Positions 1 to 9,468 are shown, counted from the stretch's first letter. The stretch is DNA of 64,000 nucleotides from Streptomyces camponoticapitis (GCF_014646115.1 NZ_BMMV01000007.1:1-64000); one strand, 5' to 3'. Notes: generated from the letters alone by a model not told the origin. A program made the numbers and translations.

Positions 1-47
1 GACAGTTCATGGCGACGTATCACGACACCATGATCCACCAGCGGTGA

Positions 48-260
48 TCATTTGAAGACACTGCCTAGAGTCCCCGTCCTGACCGCCGAGACGAACGCGG
101 ACCAGCCGGCGGCCGGGAAGACGAGCGCGGGGCCCTGCGGGCGCTTGGAGTCCCGGACGGGGACGACGGGGTGGCCGTCGGCGACCTCCAGGCACTCGCC
201 GTTGCCGCCGCCGCTGTAGCTCGACTTGCGCCACCCCGTGAAGCGCTCACTGCTGATCAT
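48..260 (-). CDS. DUF397 domain protein (70 aa)
   Basis: A small protein with the hallmarks of the actinobacterial DUF397 family. It has an N-terminal F-x-x-W-R-K-S-S-Y-S block, a Gly/Asn/Gly-E-C-L-E-V core, and a V-P-V-R-D-S-K segment followed by a hydrophobic end. Almost the whole protein is this one domain, which is normal. It overlaps by 14 bp the end of the upstream XRE/DUF5753 gene on the same strand, so the two are probably translated together. In Streptomyces such pairs (WhiJ-type, Scr1/Scr2-type) influence development and antibiotic production, with the DUF397 protein acting as the small partner of the DNA-binding protein. The biochemical role here is inferred from the family. Confidence 0.9.
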   Translation of the reverse strand: MISSERFTGWRKSSYSGGGNGECLEVADGHPVVPVRDSKRPQGPALVFPAAGWSAFVSAVRTGTLGSVFK

Positions 261-1071
261 GTTCGTGTTCCTCCGCTGCGGCCCGGACCAGGGCCAGTGA
301 TTCTCCCTGCGACAACGCGTCGCCCAACGCCAGATCGTAGGCCGTTCGACAGTTGGTCACCAGGGCTGGATCGTCCATCAAGTTCCCGGTGTACATACCC
401 TCTACATACGCGACCGGTGCAGCGTCGTTGAAGCTCATCAAGGTGAGCAAACTTTCCATCAGGGAGTGCTCCCCGACCCCGAACGGCAGCACGTGCAGCC
501 GCAGACGTCCCGTCTCGGCCATGCTCGCGATCTTCCTCAGCTGCGTGGCCATGGCGAGCACTCCTCCAACTCGGCGTCGGAGCACGGCTTCGTCCAGCAG
601 CGTCCACAGTACGGGGCCTGACGTGCCCTCAAGGATCTGCGCCCGGTCCATACGGTTGACGACGCGCCGGTCAACGTCGTCCGTCCGGTAGTTCGGGTTG
701 TACGAGCGGAACAACGCCCTTGCATACGCCTCGGTCTGGAGCAGGCCAGGCACGAGCGTGAGCCCGTACTGGCGGATCTCGGTCGCCTGCTTCTCCAACT
801 CCGCCGCGGCGGCGAAGTGATCGGCGAACTTCGAGTCCAGGTCCTCCAGCCACCGCGCGAAGAATCCGTCCGTCCCCAGCGCCTTGTCCAACCGCTTCGC
901 GTCCGCAGGGCTCGGCAGCCGCCTACCCGCCTCGTAGTGGCTGATCAGGGTCGGGGAGCACATCATCTCCCGAGCTACAGCCTCCTGCGTCATGCCCGCC
1001 GCGATACGTCGCAGTTTCAGCTCCTCCCCGTACTTCTCCCGGGGACCGCGCGGCACCCGCCCCTCCAGCAT
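247..1071 (-). CDS. XRE-family regulator with DUF5753 domain (WhiJ/Scr1 type)
   Basis: DNA-binding regulator of 274 aa. The N-terminal 70 residues form a Cro/CI-type helix-turn-helix (G-M-T-Q-E-A-V-A-R-E, then S-P-T-L-I-S-H-Y-E-A-G-R-R). The rest matches DUF5753: the E-I-R-Q-Y-G-L-T-L-V-P-G-L-L-Q-T-E-A-Y-A-R motif and a long alpha/beta tail ending R-A-A-A-E-E-H-E-H. The ATG at 1071 was chosen because GGGAG lies 8 nt upstream. An in-frame TTG at 1107 would add 12 residues but has no ribosome site. It overlaps the DUF397 gene at its 3' end and is divergent from an RsbW-like ATPase gene, the usual three-part WhiJ-like layout. A dyad in the shared promoter region may be its operator (inference). 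Confidence 0.9.
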   Translation of the reverse strand: MLEGRVPRGPREKYGEELKLRRIAAGMTQEAVAREMMCSPTLISHYEAGRRLPSPADAKRLDKALGTDGFFARWLEDLDSKFADHFAAAAELEKQATEIRQYGLTLVPGLLQTEAYARALFRSYNPNYRTDDVDRRVVNRMDRAQILEGTSGPVLWTLLDEAVLRRRVGGVLAMATQLRKIASMAETGRLRLHVLPFGVGEHSLMESLLTLMSFNDAAPVAYVEGMYTGNLMDDPALVTNCRTAYDLALGDALSQGESLALVRAAAEEHEHDQQ

Positions 1072-1143
1072 GCGTTCAACTCCCGCCCTTGAACTGTGCG
1101 TTGTCAAGATCGAACCCCTTCCACGGTAGCGCCCATCACCCCA

Positions 1144-1167
1144 CTCTGTAAGTGAAATGTCACAGAG
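1144..1167. promoter_or_regulatory. Dyad in divergent promoter of XRE and ATPase genes
   Basis: Nested inverted repeat between the divergent XRE and ATPase genes. CTCT (1144-1147) pairs with AGAG (1164-1167), and GTGA (1152-1155) pairs with TCAC (1160-1163) around AATG. It lies just upstream of the ATPase ribosome site (GGAGG, 1176-1180), where a repressor could act. That it is an operator for the XRE protein is inference; the arms are short. Confidence 0.35.
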
Positions 1168-1190
1168 AGCGACTTGGAGGTGACTTCCCC

Positions 1191-1601
1191 ATGCTGATGA
1201 ACCCCGATCAAGGGGATTCGGTGGTGCTGCGCTGGAGCCGGCATCCTCGCTGCGTCGGACTCGCCCGGTGGGAGCTGCGGAAGGCCCTCGCCAGGTGGGG
1301 GCTCGCTCCGCTCGAAGAGTCCGCCGTGCTCGTACTGTCCGAGCTGCTGACCAACGCCGCGCGGCACGCTTGCGTTTCCCCGGGGCGGGAGATCGAGACC
1401 TGGTACCTGCGGCTGTCCGACACGCTCCGTATCGAGGTCCACGACGCCTCGTCCGACTGGCCCGAGGTCCGCGAGCCGGACCTGGAGGCGCCCGGCGGCA
1501 GAGGACTCACGCTCGTCGCCGCGCTCGCGGACAGTTGGGGGGTCAAGGACCGCAACGGGCCCGGCAAATCGGTCTGGGCGGAGCTGTCACTTCACCAATG
1601 A
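1191..1601 (+). CDS. RsbW-like ATP-binding (anti-sigma type) protein
   Basis: A 136-aa protein of the GHKL/HATPase_c superfamily, of the small anti-sigma serine-kinase type abundant in Streptomyces. The N box is visible as V-L-V-L-S-E-L-L-T-N-A-A-R-H-A. The G1 region is I-E-V-H-D-A-S, with a G-R-G-L-T-L-V-A-A-L-A-D-S-W-G block that completes the ATP site. The ATG at 1191 follows GGAGG (1176-1180). An upstream in-frame GTG at 1152 lacks such a site. It is divergent from the XRE/DUF397 pair; this trio recurs in Streptomyces genomes. Whether it binds a sigma or anti-anti-sigma factor cannot be read from the sequence. Confidence 0.88.
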   Translation: MLMNPDQGDSVVLRWSRHPRCVGLARWELRKALARWGLAPLEESAVLVLSELLTNAARHACVSPGREIETWYLRLSDTLRIEVHDASSDWPEVREPDLEAPGGRGLTLVAALADSWGVKDRNGPGKSVWAELSLHQ

Positions 1602-1723
1602 CCCGCCACCGGGTCAACGAGAGGATCCGGCCACGCACCCTGGAGGTACTCGACGACCCGCGTGTCATCCACCCCACGCAGAGGACCAGGCCCGGATACG
1701 TATCCGAGCGCGCCCCTGCGCGC

Positions 1724-2386
1724 CTACGCGCCGCTCAGCGACAGCTTCGCCGCGAAGCCCAGGAACAGCGCGCCGATCGCCGAGGTGGCCGCGGCCGAGA
1801 GGCGCTTGCGGCGGCGGAAGGCGGTGGACAGAGCGGTGCCGCCGAAGATCAGCGCCGTCAGGTACAGCAGGCTGACCACCTGCGCTATCACGCCGAGCAC
1901 CAGGAACGACAGCGCCGGATAGGCGTACGCCGGGTCGACGAACTGCACGAAGAAGGAGACGAAGAAAAGTATCGCCTTCGGGTTGAAGAGACAGATCACG
2001 AAGGCGCGCCGGAACGGCCGCTCGTCGTCGCTCGAAACCCCGGGGGCCTCACCCACCGGCTCGTCCCTGACGCCGTCGTGCCGCGTCCGCCACATCGACC
2101 AGGCCGTCCGCATCATGCCGACGGCCAGATAGACGAGATAGCCGGCGCCCGTGTACTTCACGACGGAGAAGGCCAGTTCGTTGGCCTGGAGCAGCGAGGC
2201 GACGCCCGCCGCCGACAGGACCATCAGCACGGTGTCTCCGCAGAAGACCCCGGCCGCGCCTTTGTAGCCCTCGCGCACGCCCCGTCGGGCGGCCAGCGAC
2301 AGCACATAGATCGAGTTCGGTCCCGGCAGCAGAATGATCATGACGACGCCGACGACATAGGTCGGCAGATCCGTGGCACCCAGCAT
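1724..2386 (-). CDS. leuE: LysE/RhtB-family amino-acid exporter, LeuE-like
   Basis: Integral membrane exporter of 220 aa, the usual LysE-superfamily size. It starts with a hydrophobic helix followed by the signature L-L-P-G-P-N-S-I-Y-V-L. Next come G-Y-K-G-A-A-G-V-F-C-G-D, which resembles the LeuE G-V-F-I-G-D motif, and the highly conserved F-N-P-K-A-I-L-F-F-V-S-F-F-V-Q-F-V-D. About six hydrophobic segments can be seen. E. coli LeuE exports leucine and related amino acids; the substrate here is inferred. It stands alone, divergent from the ArsR/VOC operon across about 115 bp. The 122 bp downstream of it (1602-1723) hold nothing I recognise. Confidence 0.85.
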   Translation of the reverse strand: MLGATDLPTYVVGVVMIILLPGPNSIYVLSLAARRGVREGYKGAAGVFCGDTVLMVLSAAGVASLLQANELAFSVVKYTGAGYLVYLAVGMMRTAWSMWRTRHDGVRDEPVGEAPGVSSDDERPFRRAFVICLFNPKAILFFVSFFVQFVDPAYAYPALSFLVLGVIAQVVSLLYLTALIFGGTALSTAFRRRKRLSAAATSAIGALFLGFAAKLSLSGA

Positions 2387-2466
2387 GCGGCGGAGTATGG
2401 CATGTGCCCCGGAGCCGCAACGAGGGAGTTTCGTCCCCCGGGCGGGCCACCCGTCGGCACCCCGAC

Positions 2467-2503
2467 TTGATAGGCAAGTGCAGGCTTGCCTATGCTGTGG
2501 ACG
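2467..2503 (+). promoter_or_regulatory. Promoter with embedded operator for ArsR-VOC operon
   Basis: A -35 TTGATA (2467-2472), an 18-nt spacer and a -10 TATGCT (2491-2496) place the transcription start at about 2503, where a GTG begins the ArsR reading frame. The mRNA would therefore be leaderless. A perfect 9-bp inverted repeat, ATAGGCAAG (2470-2478) and CTTGCCTAT (2485-2493), fills the spacer and reaches into both hexamers. A repressor bound there would block RNA polymerase. Autoregulation by the ArsR protein is inferred from position and symmetry. Confidence 0.75.
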
Positions 2504-2817
2504 TGGCCGACGACCTCTTCAAAGCCTTGGCCGACCCGACCCGCCGCACCATCCTCGACGAGCTCACGGAGAAGTCCGGACAGACCCTGTTCGAGATCTG
2601 CTCACGGCTGAGCATGAAGCACCACCTGGGCATCTCGCGCCAGGCGGTCTCCCAGCACCTCGCCGTGCTGGAATCCGCCGGGCTCGTCGAGACCAGGCGG
2701 GAAGGCCGCTACAAGTTCCACGACCTGAACACCGCCCCGCTGCGGCAGATCGCCGAGCGATGGCCCGTGCCCCGCACATCCCCCCGACCATCCGCACCGG
2801 AGGAGAGCACCCCATGA
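2503..2817 (+). CDS. ArsR-family winged-helix transcriptional regulator
   Basis: A 104-aa repressor of the ArsR/SmtB fold: L-F-K-A-L-A-D-P-T-R-R-T-I-L-D-E-L at the N-terminus, the recognition helix region S-R-Q-A-V-S-Q-H-L-A-V-L-E-S-A-G-L-V, and the wing R-R-E-G-R-Y-K-F-H. No metal-binding Cys motif (ELCVCDL type) is present, so it belongs to the non-metal group often paired with VOC or SRPBCC proteins. The GTG at 2503 was chosen because the -10 box lies 6 nt upstream; the reading frame is open back to 2404, but that stretch contains the promoter. It overlaps the VOC gene by ATGA, so the two are coupled. The ligand is unknown. Confidence 0.88.
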   Translation: MADDLFKALADPTRRTILDELTEKSGQTLFEICSRLSMKHHLGISRQAVSQHLAVLESAGLVETRREGRYKFHDLNTAPLRQIAERWPVPRTSPRPSAPEESTP

Positions 2818-3206
2818 GAATCCATCTGACCAGCGTCTTCGTCGACGACCAGGCCAAAGCCCTGAGCTTCTACACCGAGATCCTCGGATTCGTGAAGAAG
2901 CACGACGTCCCGCTGGGCGAGAAGGACCGGTGGCTGACCGTCGTCTCACCCGACGAGCCCGGCGGCACCGAACTCCTCCTGGAGCCCGCCGGCCACCCGG
3001 CCGTCGAGCCGTACCGCTCCACGCTCATCACGGACGGCATCCCGCTCGCCCAGTTCGCCGTCGACGACGTGACGGCGGAGTACGAGCGTCTGAGCGGCCT
3101 CGGCGTGCGCTTCACCCAGGAGCCCCTGGAGATGGGCCCCGTCACCACCGCCGTCTTCGACGACACCTGCGGCAACCTGATCCAGATCGCGTCGGCGCCC
3201 CGGTAA
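2814..3206 (+). CDS. VOC-family protein (glyoxalase/bleomycin-resistance fold)
   Basis: A 130-aa single VOC module pair: S-V-F-V-D-D-Q-A-K-A-L-S-F-Y-T-E-I-L-G-F at the start, L-A-Q-F-A-V-D-D-V-T-A-E-Y-E-R-L in the middle, and F-D-D-T-C-G-N-L-I-Q-I at the end. This order is typical of small glyoxalase-like proteins. GGAGGAG lies just upstream of the ATG, and the start overlaps the ArsR stop (ATGA). The paired metal-site residues cannot be assigned with confidence. The role may be binding or turning over the small molecule sensed by the ArsR partner (inference). It ends 27 bp from the convergent mutase gene. Confidence 0.88.
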   Translation: MRIHLTSVFVDDQAKALSFYTEILGFVKKHDVPLGEKDRWLTVVSPDEPGGTELLLEPAGHPAVEPYRSTLITDGIPLAQFAVDDVTAEYERLSGLGVRFTQEPLEMGPVTTAVFDDTCGNLIQIASAPR

Positions 3207-3233
3207 CACCCAAGGCTGATCCGTGGGAGGCGG

Positions 3234-4841
<1,608 letters not shown>

Positions 4842-4906
4842 CCGCTCCGCCTCCATCGCTCGCTCGCGCTCGGGGGTACCGGCCCCGCGCTCGGGGTGCC
4901 GTCCCC

Positions 4907-5824
4907 TTACATCTTGCGGGCGCCCGCCTCCCGCAGCCGTGCACGCGAGCGCATCACGGCGCGTGTCACCAGCGGCGGCAGCAGGTCGATGACGAAGCGG
5001 CGCACCCGCGCGCGCGGCGACCGCCGGGCGGGCCCGGGGGCGGGTTCGGGCGCCGGAGGCTCTTCGTAGTACCTGGAGCGGGGGAACGGCGGCGCCTCCA
5101 TGCCGCGTGCCTTCAGCCGTACGAGTTGGTGCCCGGCGGCCTCCTCGACGCTCACGTCGCAGTCGGTACGGCTGTCGGCCAGGGCGATCATGGCCTTCCG
5201 CAGCGGCTCGGGGTCGCCCCAGGTGGCGTACAGCTTCTGTGTGGTCAGACAGACCGGGCGCAGACCGCCGTCGAGCACCGCCTCCCAGGTGGCGAGGGCG
5301 ACGCCCGGCGTGTGCTCGGAGCGGAAGTCGTCGAGGACGACGATGCCGCCGGGCAGCAGGATGTCGCGGGCGGCGACGATGTCGCCGCGGACGTGCTCGT
5401 ACAGGTGCGAGGCGTCGATGTGGACGAATCGGCACGACCGCGGCTCGACCTCACCGGGGACGATCGAGCTCGGTCCGTGGAGCACGCGCGGGAGCGTGTC
5501 GTGGAAGGAGAGGTAGTTCCGTTCGAATGCCTCGCGCGTGAGCGTCCGGTAGGACCGCGACGTCTCCGCGTTGTTCGCGGCGTCCGGGGCGTCGGACTCG
5601 AAGAGATCACAGACGGTGAAGCGGTCGCCGTCGCGCAGATGGTGCCCGAGGAAGATCGCGCTCTTGCCCATGAAGACACCGAGTTCCAGCAGATCACCGG
5701 GCTCTCCGCGTTCCTCCTGCCGGTCGAGCAGTGTGCCGAAAATCAGCCGGTCGAGATTGGGGAACCAGCCGCGCACGTCGGCGAGTTCGCCTGGGCGCGG
5801 CTTGTCGTCGTGAACTGTCGTCAT
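4907..5824 (-). CDS. Class I SAM-dependent methyltransferase-like protein
   Basis: A 305-aa soluble protein with a Rossmann methyltransferase core. Motif I is [16 protein letters not shown]. It is followed by [12 protein letters not shown], then [13 protein letters not shown] and [10 protein letters not shown], as in the Methyltransf_24/TylF-like group. The C-terminal 60 residues are Pro/Arg-rich and basic, unlike the core. The ATG at 5824 was chosen with a weak GAAGG site; an in-frame ATG at 5908 would add 28 residues. It lies 65 bp upstream of the mutase gene on the same strand and could be cotranscribed. No substrate can be named. Confidence 0.75.
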   Translation of the reverse strand: MTTVHDDKPRPGELADVRGWFPNLDRLIFGTLLDRQEERGEPGDLLELGVFMGKSAIFLGHHLRDGDRFTVCDLFESDAPDAANNAETSRSYRTLTREAFERNYLSFHDTLPRVLHGPSSIVPGEVEPRSCRFVHIDASHLYEHVRGDIVAARDILLPGGIVVLDDFRSEHTPGVALATWEAVLDGGLRPVCLTTQKLYATWGDPEPLRKAMIALADSRTDCDVSVEEAAGHQLVRLKARGMEAPPFPRSRYYEEPPAPEPAPGPARRSPRARVRRFVIDLLPPLVTRAVMRSRARLREAGARKM

Positions 5825-6116
5825 GGCGATATGAACCTTCGGGTGGTCGGGACGCGCTTCTCGTGGGCTCCGGTCTGGGATTTCCGGTTTCGCATGGTTG
5901 CGCGCCACGGCGTCGATCAGGAAGGCTCACGGTCGAGGCATGCTTTTCTTTCGCGGATCGGCAATGTGAAATTCATCTACAGGTAAGTTTTCCGCGACGA
6001 CGGGACCGTCCGGGCAACCGGAACGGGTCCTGAGTTGTCTCATGAGATACATGCCGGCTCAGCCGGCCCGGAGATAATCGCCATCGGACAGCTCAGTGGC
6101 AGACAGGGGGACGAAC

Positions 6117-7070
6117 GTGCCCAGAACATCCACGCGGCCCGGAACGCTGACGCGGACAGAACCGCGGCGACCGCGCACGGCCACGCTCCGCGCCGTGCTC
6201 GCCACCGGTGCTGTGCTCGCTGTCACCGTCGGCTGCTCGGCGCAGGTGGTGACCGATCCGGCCGGTGGCGCCGACGACAAGGCGGGCACCGGCAGCGGCG
6301 TCCGGATCGAGCCGGCGGGACCGGCGTCGAGCAGCCCCTCGGCGAAGCCCGCCGCGGCGTCGAAGCCGCCGGTCACACCCTCCGCGCAGCCGTCGAAGAG
6401 CGCGACCCGGAAACCGGCGCCGCCGAAGCCCGAGCCCAAGACGGTGATGGCGAGCGGCTCCGAGGGCGACCAGGTACGTGAACTCCAGGCCAGGCTCCGG
6501 CAGATCGCCCACTTCAACCGCGCGCCCACCGGCTACTACGGCTCGGTCACCGCCGATGCCGTGACGTCGTTCCAGGCCAAGCGCGGCCTGCCGCTCACCG
6601 GCACGACCGACACGGTCACCTGGGAGCGGCTGCTGGGGATGACGAAGAAGCCGACCGCCGCCGAGCTGCGTCCGCCGGCGGTGGAGAAGCCCGCGCCCAA
6701 GCCGGACCCGCGGTGCATGACGGGCCGGGTGATGTGCATCAGCAAGACGAGCCGGTCGCTGTCCTGGATGATCGACGGCAAGGTGATGTCGACGATGGAC
6801 GTCCGGTTCGGCTCGCAGTACACGCCGACCCGCGAGGGCACGTTCAAGGTCGGCTGGAAGTCCCGGCACCACGTCTCGACGCTGTACGACACCCCGATGC
6901 CGTACGCGATGTTCTTCAGCGGCGGCCAGGCGGTGCACTACTCGGCGGACTTCGCGGCCAGGGGCTACAGCGGGGCCTCGCACGGATGCGTCAACGTACG
7001 GGACGAGAAGAAGCTCTCGTCGCTCTTCGACCAGGTGCGGACCGGCGACAAGGTCGTCGTCCACTGGTGA
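6117..7070 (+). CDS. L,D-transpeptidase lipoprotein with peptidoglycan-binding domain
   Basis: A 317-aa exported cell-wall enzyme. A basic N-terminus and hydrophobic helix end at a lipobox-like V-T-V-G-C (Cys40; Thr at -3 is unusual). A Ser/Pro/Lys-rich linker follows, then a PG_binding_1 module (E-G-D-Q-V-R-E-L-Q-A-R-L ... V-T-S-F-Q). The C-terminal YkuD domain has the full catalytic signature, His in A-V-H-Y-S and then S-H-G-C-V-N-V. It would form 3-3 cross-links or attach proteins to peptidoglycan. The GTG at 6117 was chosen because GGGGGA sits about 5 nt upstream; GTG 6096 lacks a site. The 292-bp upstream region holds the palindrome TCTCATGAGA (6038-6047) and a GCCGGC repeat (6053-6067), both of unknown role. 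Confidence 0.92.
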   Translation: MPRTSTRPGTLTRTEPRRPRTATLRAVLATGAVLAVTVGCSAQVVTDPAGGADDKAGTGSGVRIEPAGPASSSPSAKPAAASKPPVTPSAQPSKSATRKPAPPKPEPKTVMASGSEGDQVRELQARLRQIAHFNRAPTGYYGSVTADAVTSFQAKRGLPLTGTTDTVTWERLLGMTKKPTAAELRPPAVEKPAPKPDPRCMTGRVMCISKTSRSLSWMIDGKVMSTMDVRFGSQYTPTREGTFKVGWKSRHHVSTLYDTPMPYAMFFSGGQAVHYSADFAARGYSGASHGCVNVRDEKKLSSLFDQVRTGDKVVVHW

Positions 7071-7405
7071 CGGTGCCGGTGACGGGCCGGCCGCGGTGTG
7101 CGGCCCGGAGTGGTGGGAGTTGAGAGGCGCGGGCGGGACCGGGGGAACGTATCCCGCCCGCGCCAATTGTGCGTCGAGCCGAAGGTACGGGGGGAACCCC
7201 GGCTCAGACGCGGCCGATGACCAGTCGGCTCACTCTTTACTGCGTCACTGCGTGGAAAAACGTCACACCCGCGTCCCGGACGCCGATCCTGGCCGAAAAT
7301 CGAGGGAAGCGCGGGTGGTTCGGGCGGATGCGGGCGCGATGACCGGAATGGGTTTCGGGAGCGGATGACGGGAACCGGCCATGTGAGTGGGTGCCCCGCA
7401 CAGGG
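7071..7405. other. Intergenic region between convergent genes
   Basis: 335 bp between the convergent transpeptidase and anti-sigma-like genes. It contains two hairpins: a 7-bp one (CGGGCCG 7083-7089 with CGGCCCG 7101-7107) and the strong 13-bp one listed at 7126-7164. From 7165 to 7405 I see no reading frame with a ribosome site, no RNA gene and no repeat. Confidence 0.6.
7126..7164. terminator. Hairpin terminator between convergent genes
   Basis: Perfect 13-bp inverted repeat GGCGCGGGCGGGA (7126-7138) and TCCCGCCCGCGCC (7152-7164) with a 13-nt loop, 55 bp after the transpeptidase stop. The symmetry would let it work for both convergent genes, although the anti-sigma-like gene ends 240 bp away. 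There is no U-run, as is usual in Streptomyces. Confidence 0.8.
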
Positions 7406-8710
7406 CTACGGGGCCGCTTGGTCCGTACCGGGACCGGAGCCCGCGTCGGAGCCCGTACCGATGTCCGCGCCGGAGTCCGTACCGGCGTCCGGTGTCACCG
7501 GGAGCAGGGGCGGCAGGTTCGCCCCCTCGGGGTCCGGGTCCATCCCGATGGTCTCGCCGTAGTCGCCGCCGGGCCAGCCGGTCGAGGGCTCTCCGGAACC
7601 GCCGCCGGTGCCACCGCCGTCGGTGCCACCGTCGCCGCCGCCACCGTCCGTGCCGCCGTCGCTGCCGCCGCCGTCGTCGGGGCCGCCGTTCTGCGGCCCG
7701 TCGCCACCGCCGCTGCCGCCGTCGCCGCCACCGGTACTGCCGCCGTCGTCGCCGTGGCCGTGACCGGGAGCACCCTCGTAATGGCCGTCGCCGCCCGAGC
7801 CGCCGCTCAGCAGTTCGTCACAGAACCGGGTGACACCTGCGGGCCCTTTGGCCACGTCCTCCAGCAGCTTCTTCTTTCCCCCGGCGATCGTGCCGTCGCG
7901 GTACTCGTGGCAGGCCTGGACGAGCCTGGCGTACCACTTCTCGCCGTTTCCGCCCTTCCAGCCGTTACCGGAAGCCTGCCCCTTGTCGCCCTTGCCCTTG
8001 TCGCCCTTCGGGCCGCCGTCCCCGGCCGTACCGGCCGTCGGGTGCGTGCCCGTGGCGCCGGGCACGACAGAGCCCGCGCCGTCGCCGCCCGACGGCTCGC
8101 CCGGAGGGGGCGGCCGGCTGACGCCGGTGCTCGGCGAGTCGGACACCAGGGGTTCGGGAGTCACCGCGCCCGAGACGGAGTTCGCCGGCCGGGGCGAACT
8201 CTCACCGGCGGACGGCGCGTACAGATAACCGGCTCCGGCGGCCACCCCGCTCAGCGCGCATCCGGCCATGGCCGCGGCCAGCCCCAGCCGGATCGGGCGT
8301 CCGAAGCTCGGCAGACGTACCCGACGGCGCTGTTCGGGGACAAGGCGTACGGTTCCGATCCCGTCGGTGTCGGCGGTGGAGCCGGCGGTGTCCGTGACCC
8401 GGTTCCGCGAAACGGCCCGTCCCGCCCCGCCTGTCCCGACGGCCTGCCGGAACGCGGCCAGCGCGGCGGCCTCGCCGGGCAGTTCGCCCGAGGCCGCGGC
8501 AGCGCCGGCGCCCGTGTCCCGGCCCTCACTGTCGCCCCCGCCGTCGCCCTCGTTCGGGCTCGGGCTGGCTACGCGCGCGGCTTCCGCCAAAACCCTGGCG
8601 AGCCGGTCGGCCTGCGCCTGGGCGTGTTCGTCGGCGGTCTCGACCGGCCTTCCGCGCAGCAGAAGCTCCGCGACGCCGTGGTTGAGCCACGTCTCACGCT
8701 CGTGCGCCAT
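7406..8710 (-). CDS. Single-pass membrane protein, probable anti-sigma factor
   Basis: A 434-aa protein encoded directly after an ECF sigma gene. The N-terminal 130 residues are cytoplasmic and partly helical (H-E-R-E-T-W-L-N-H-G-V-A-E-L-L-L-R-G-R-P). One membrane segment follows (R-L-G-L-A-A-A-M-A-G-C-A-L-S-G-V-A), then a long outer region. That region is low-complexity Gly/Asp/Ser/Pro around a short ordered patch (W-Y-A-R-L-V-Q-A-C-H-E-Y-R ... F-C-D-E-L-L). No H-x3-C-x2-C zinc anti-sigma motif is present. The start overlaps the sigma gene stop; ATG 8710 has AAGG 7 nt upstream, and GTG 8713 is also possible. The anti-sigma role is inferred from coupling and topology. Confidence 0.75.
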   Translation of the reverse strand: MAHERETWLNHGVAELLLRGRPVETADEHAQAQADRLARVLAEAARVASPSPNEGDGGGDSEGRDTGAGAAAASGELPGEAAALAAFRQAVGTGGAGRAVSRNRVTDTAGSTADTDGIGTVRLVPEQRRRVRLPSFGRPIRLGLAAAMAGCALSGVAAGAGYLYAPSAGESSPRPANSVSGAVTPEPLVSDSPSTGVSRPPPPGEPSGGDGAGSVVPGATGTHPTAGTAGDGGPKGDKGKGDKGQASGNGWKGGNGEKWYARLVQACHEYRDGTIAGGKKKLLEDVAKGPAGVTRFCDELLSGGSGGDGHYEGAPGHGHGDDGGSTGGGDGGSGGGDGPQNGGPDDGGGSDGGTDGGGGDGGTDGGGTGGGSGEPSTGWPGGDYGETIGMDPDPEGANLPPLLPVTPDAGTDSGADIGTGSDAGSGPGTDQAAP

Positions 8711-9468
8711 CACATGTCCTTCTGCGTCCCCGGCGGCGAATGCGTCACACCAGCGGGTTCGGGAGCGACCTGGTGACGGCCGCGCTGCGGCGGTACGGAT
8801 CCGAGCTCCAGGCCGTTGACCGCGCCACCGTGCGGGGTGGCACCGTGCGGGATGCGCCCGGCGGGGTCCGCCGAGGTGGAACGGTCGGATCCGTCGGGGC
8901 CCTCCAGCGGTTCCGGGTCGTCGGCGCCGAGCAGTTCGGCCAGCCGCTTGAGCCCGCGGTGCGCCGCCGTCCGTACGGCGCCGGGCCGCTTGCCGAGCGT
9001 CCGGGCCGCGCTCTTCGCGTCGAGCCCGACCACGACGCGCAGGACGACGGCCTCCGCCTGGTCCTGCGGCAGTTGCGCGATCAGTGCCATGGTCGTGTCG
9101 GTGGACAGGGCCTCCATCGCCTCGTCGGCGGTGTCCGAATCGGCGGGCTTGCCGGCGAGCTCGGTCTCGTCGCTGCCGGCCGCCGGGCGCCTGCCGCGCA
9201 TCCGTATGTGGTCGAGGGCGCGGTTACGGGCGATGCGCGCGGTCCAGCCGCGGAAGCGGTCGGCGTCGCCGCTGAAGCGTTCGAGGTCGCGGGCTATCTG
9301 GAGCCAGGCCTCAGAAGCCACGTCCTCGGCATCAGGCTCGCCGACGAGCGTTCGTATATAGGCCAACAACCGCGGGTGCACTGCGCGGTACACAGTCCGG
9401 AACGCAGTCTCGTCCCCGTCCTGTGCCGCGAGCACCGCGGCGGTGAGCTCCGCGTCGTCCCCCAGCAC
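8710..9468 (-). CDS. ECF RNA polymerase sigma factor
   Basis: A 252-aa sigma-70-family ECF factor. Region 2 is visible as A-F-R-T-V-Y-R-A-V-H-P-R-L-L-A-Y and D-A-E-D-V-A-S-E-A-W-L-Q-I-A-R, then F-R-G-W-T-A-R-I-A-R-N-R-A-L-D-H-I-R. Region 4 is L-P-Q-D-Q-A-E-A-V-V-L-R-V-V-V-G-L, then A-R-T-L-G-K-R-P-G-A-V-R-T-A-A-H-R-G-L. After region 4 there is an extra tail of about 70 residues rich in Pro/Gly/Ser, unusual for an ECF factor. The GTG at 9468 was chosen (ACAGG 9 nt upstream); a TTG at 9477 is the alternative. It is cotranscribed with the membrane partner downstream. The trigger is unknown. Confidence 0.9.
   Translation of the reverse strand: MLGDDAELTAAVLAAQDGDETAFRTVYRAVHPRLLAYIRTLVGEPDAEDVASEAWLQIARDLERFSGDADRFRGWTARIARNRALDHIRMRGRRPAAGSDETELAGKPADSDTADEAMEALSTDTTMALIAQLPQDQAEAVVLRVVVGLDAKSAARTLGKRPGAVRTAAHRGLKRLAELLGADDPEPLEGPDGSDRSTSADPAGRIPHGATPHGGAVNGLELGSVPPQRGRHQVAPEPAGVTHSPPGTQKDM

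Noticed and set aside
31..50. Imperfect hairpin TGATCCACC/GGTGATCA after the DUF397 stop as a terminator
   Set aside because: The stem is short and bulged and lies across the stop codon, weaker than every other terminator in the window.
6020..6039. GGAAC followed by GTC upstream of the transpeptidase gene, as a SigE-type promoter
   Set aside because: The spacing is 12 nt, too short for ECF promoters of this type.
5825..6116. Possible ydaO (c-di-AMP) riboswitch before the L,D-transpeptidase gene
   Set aside because: Such riboswitches often precede Streptomyces wall-lytic genes, but the conserved motif blocks were not found; only a 10-bp palindrome and a short hairpin are present.
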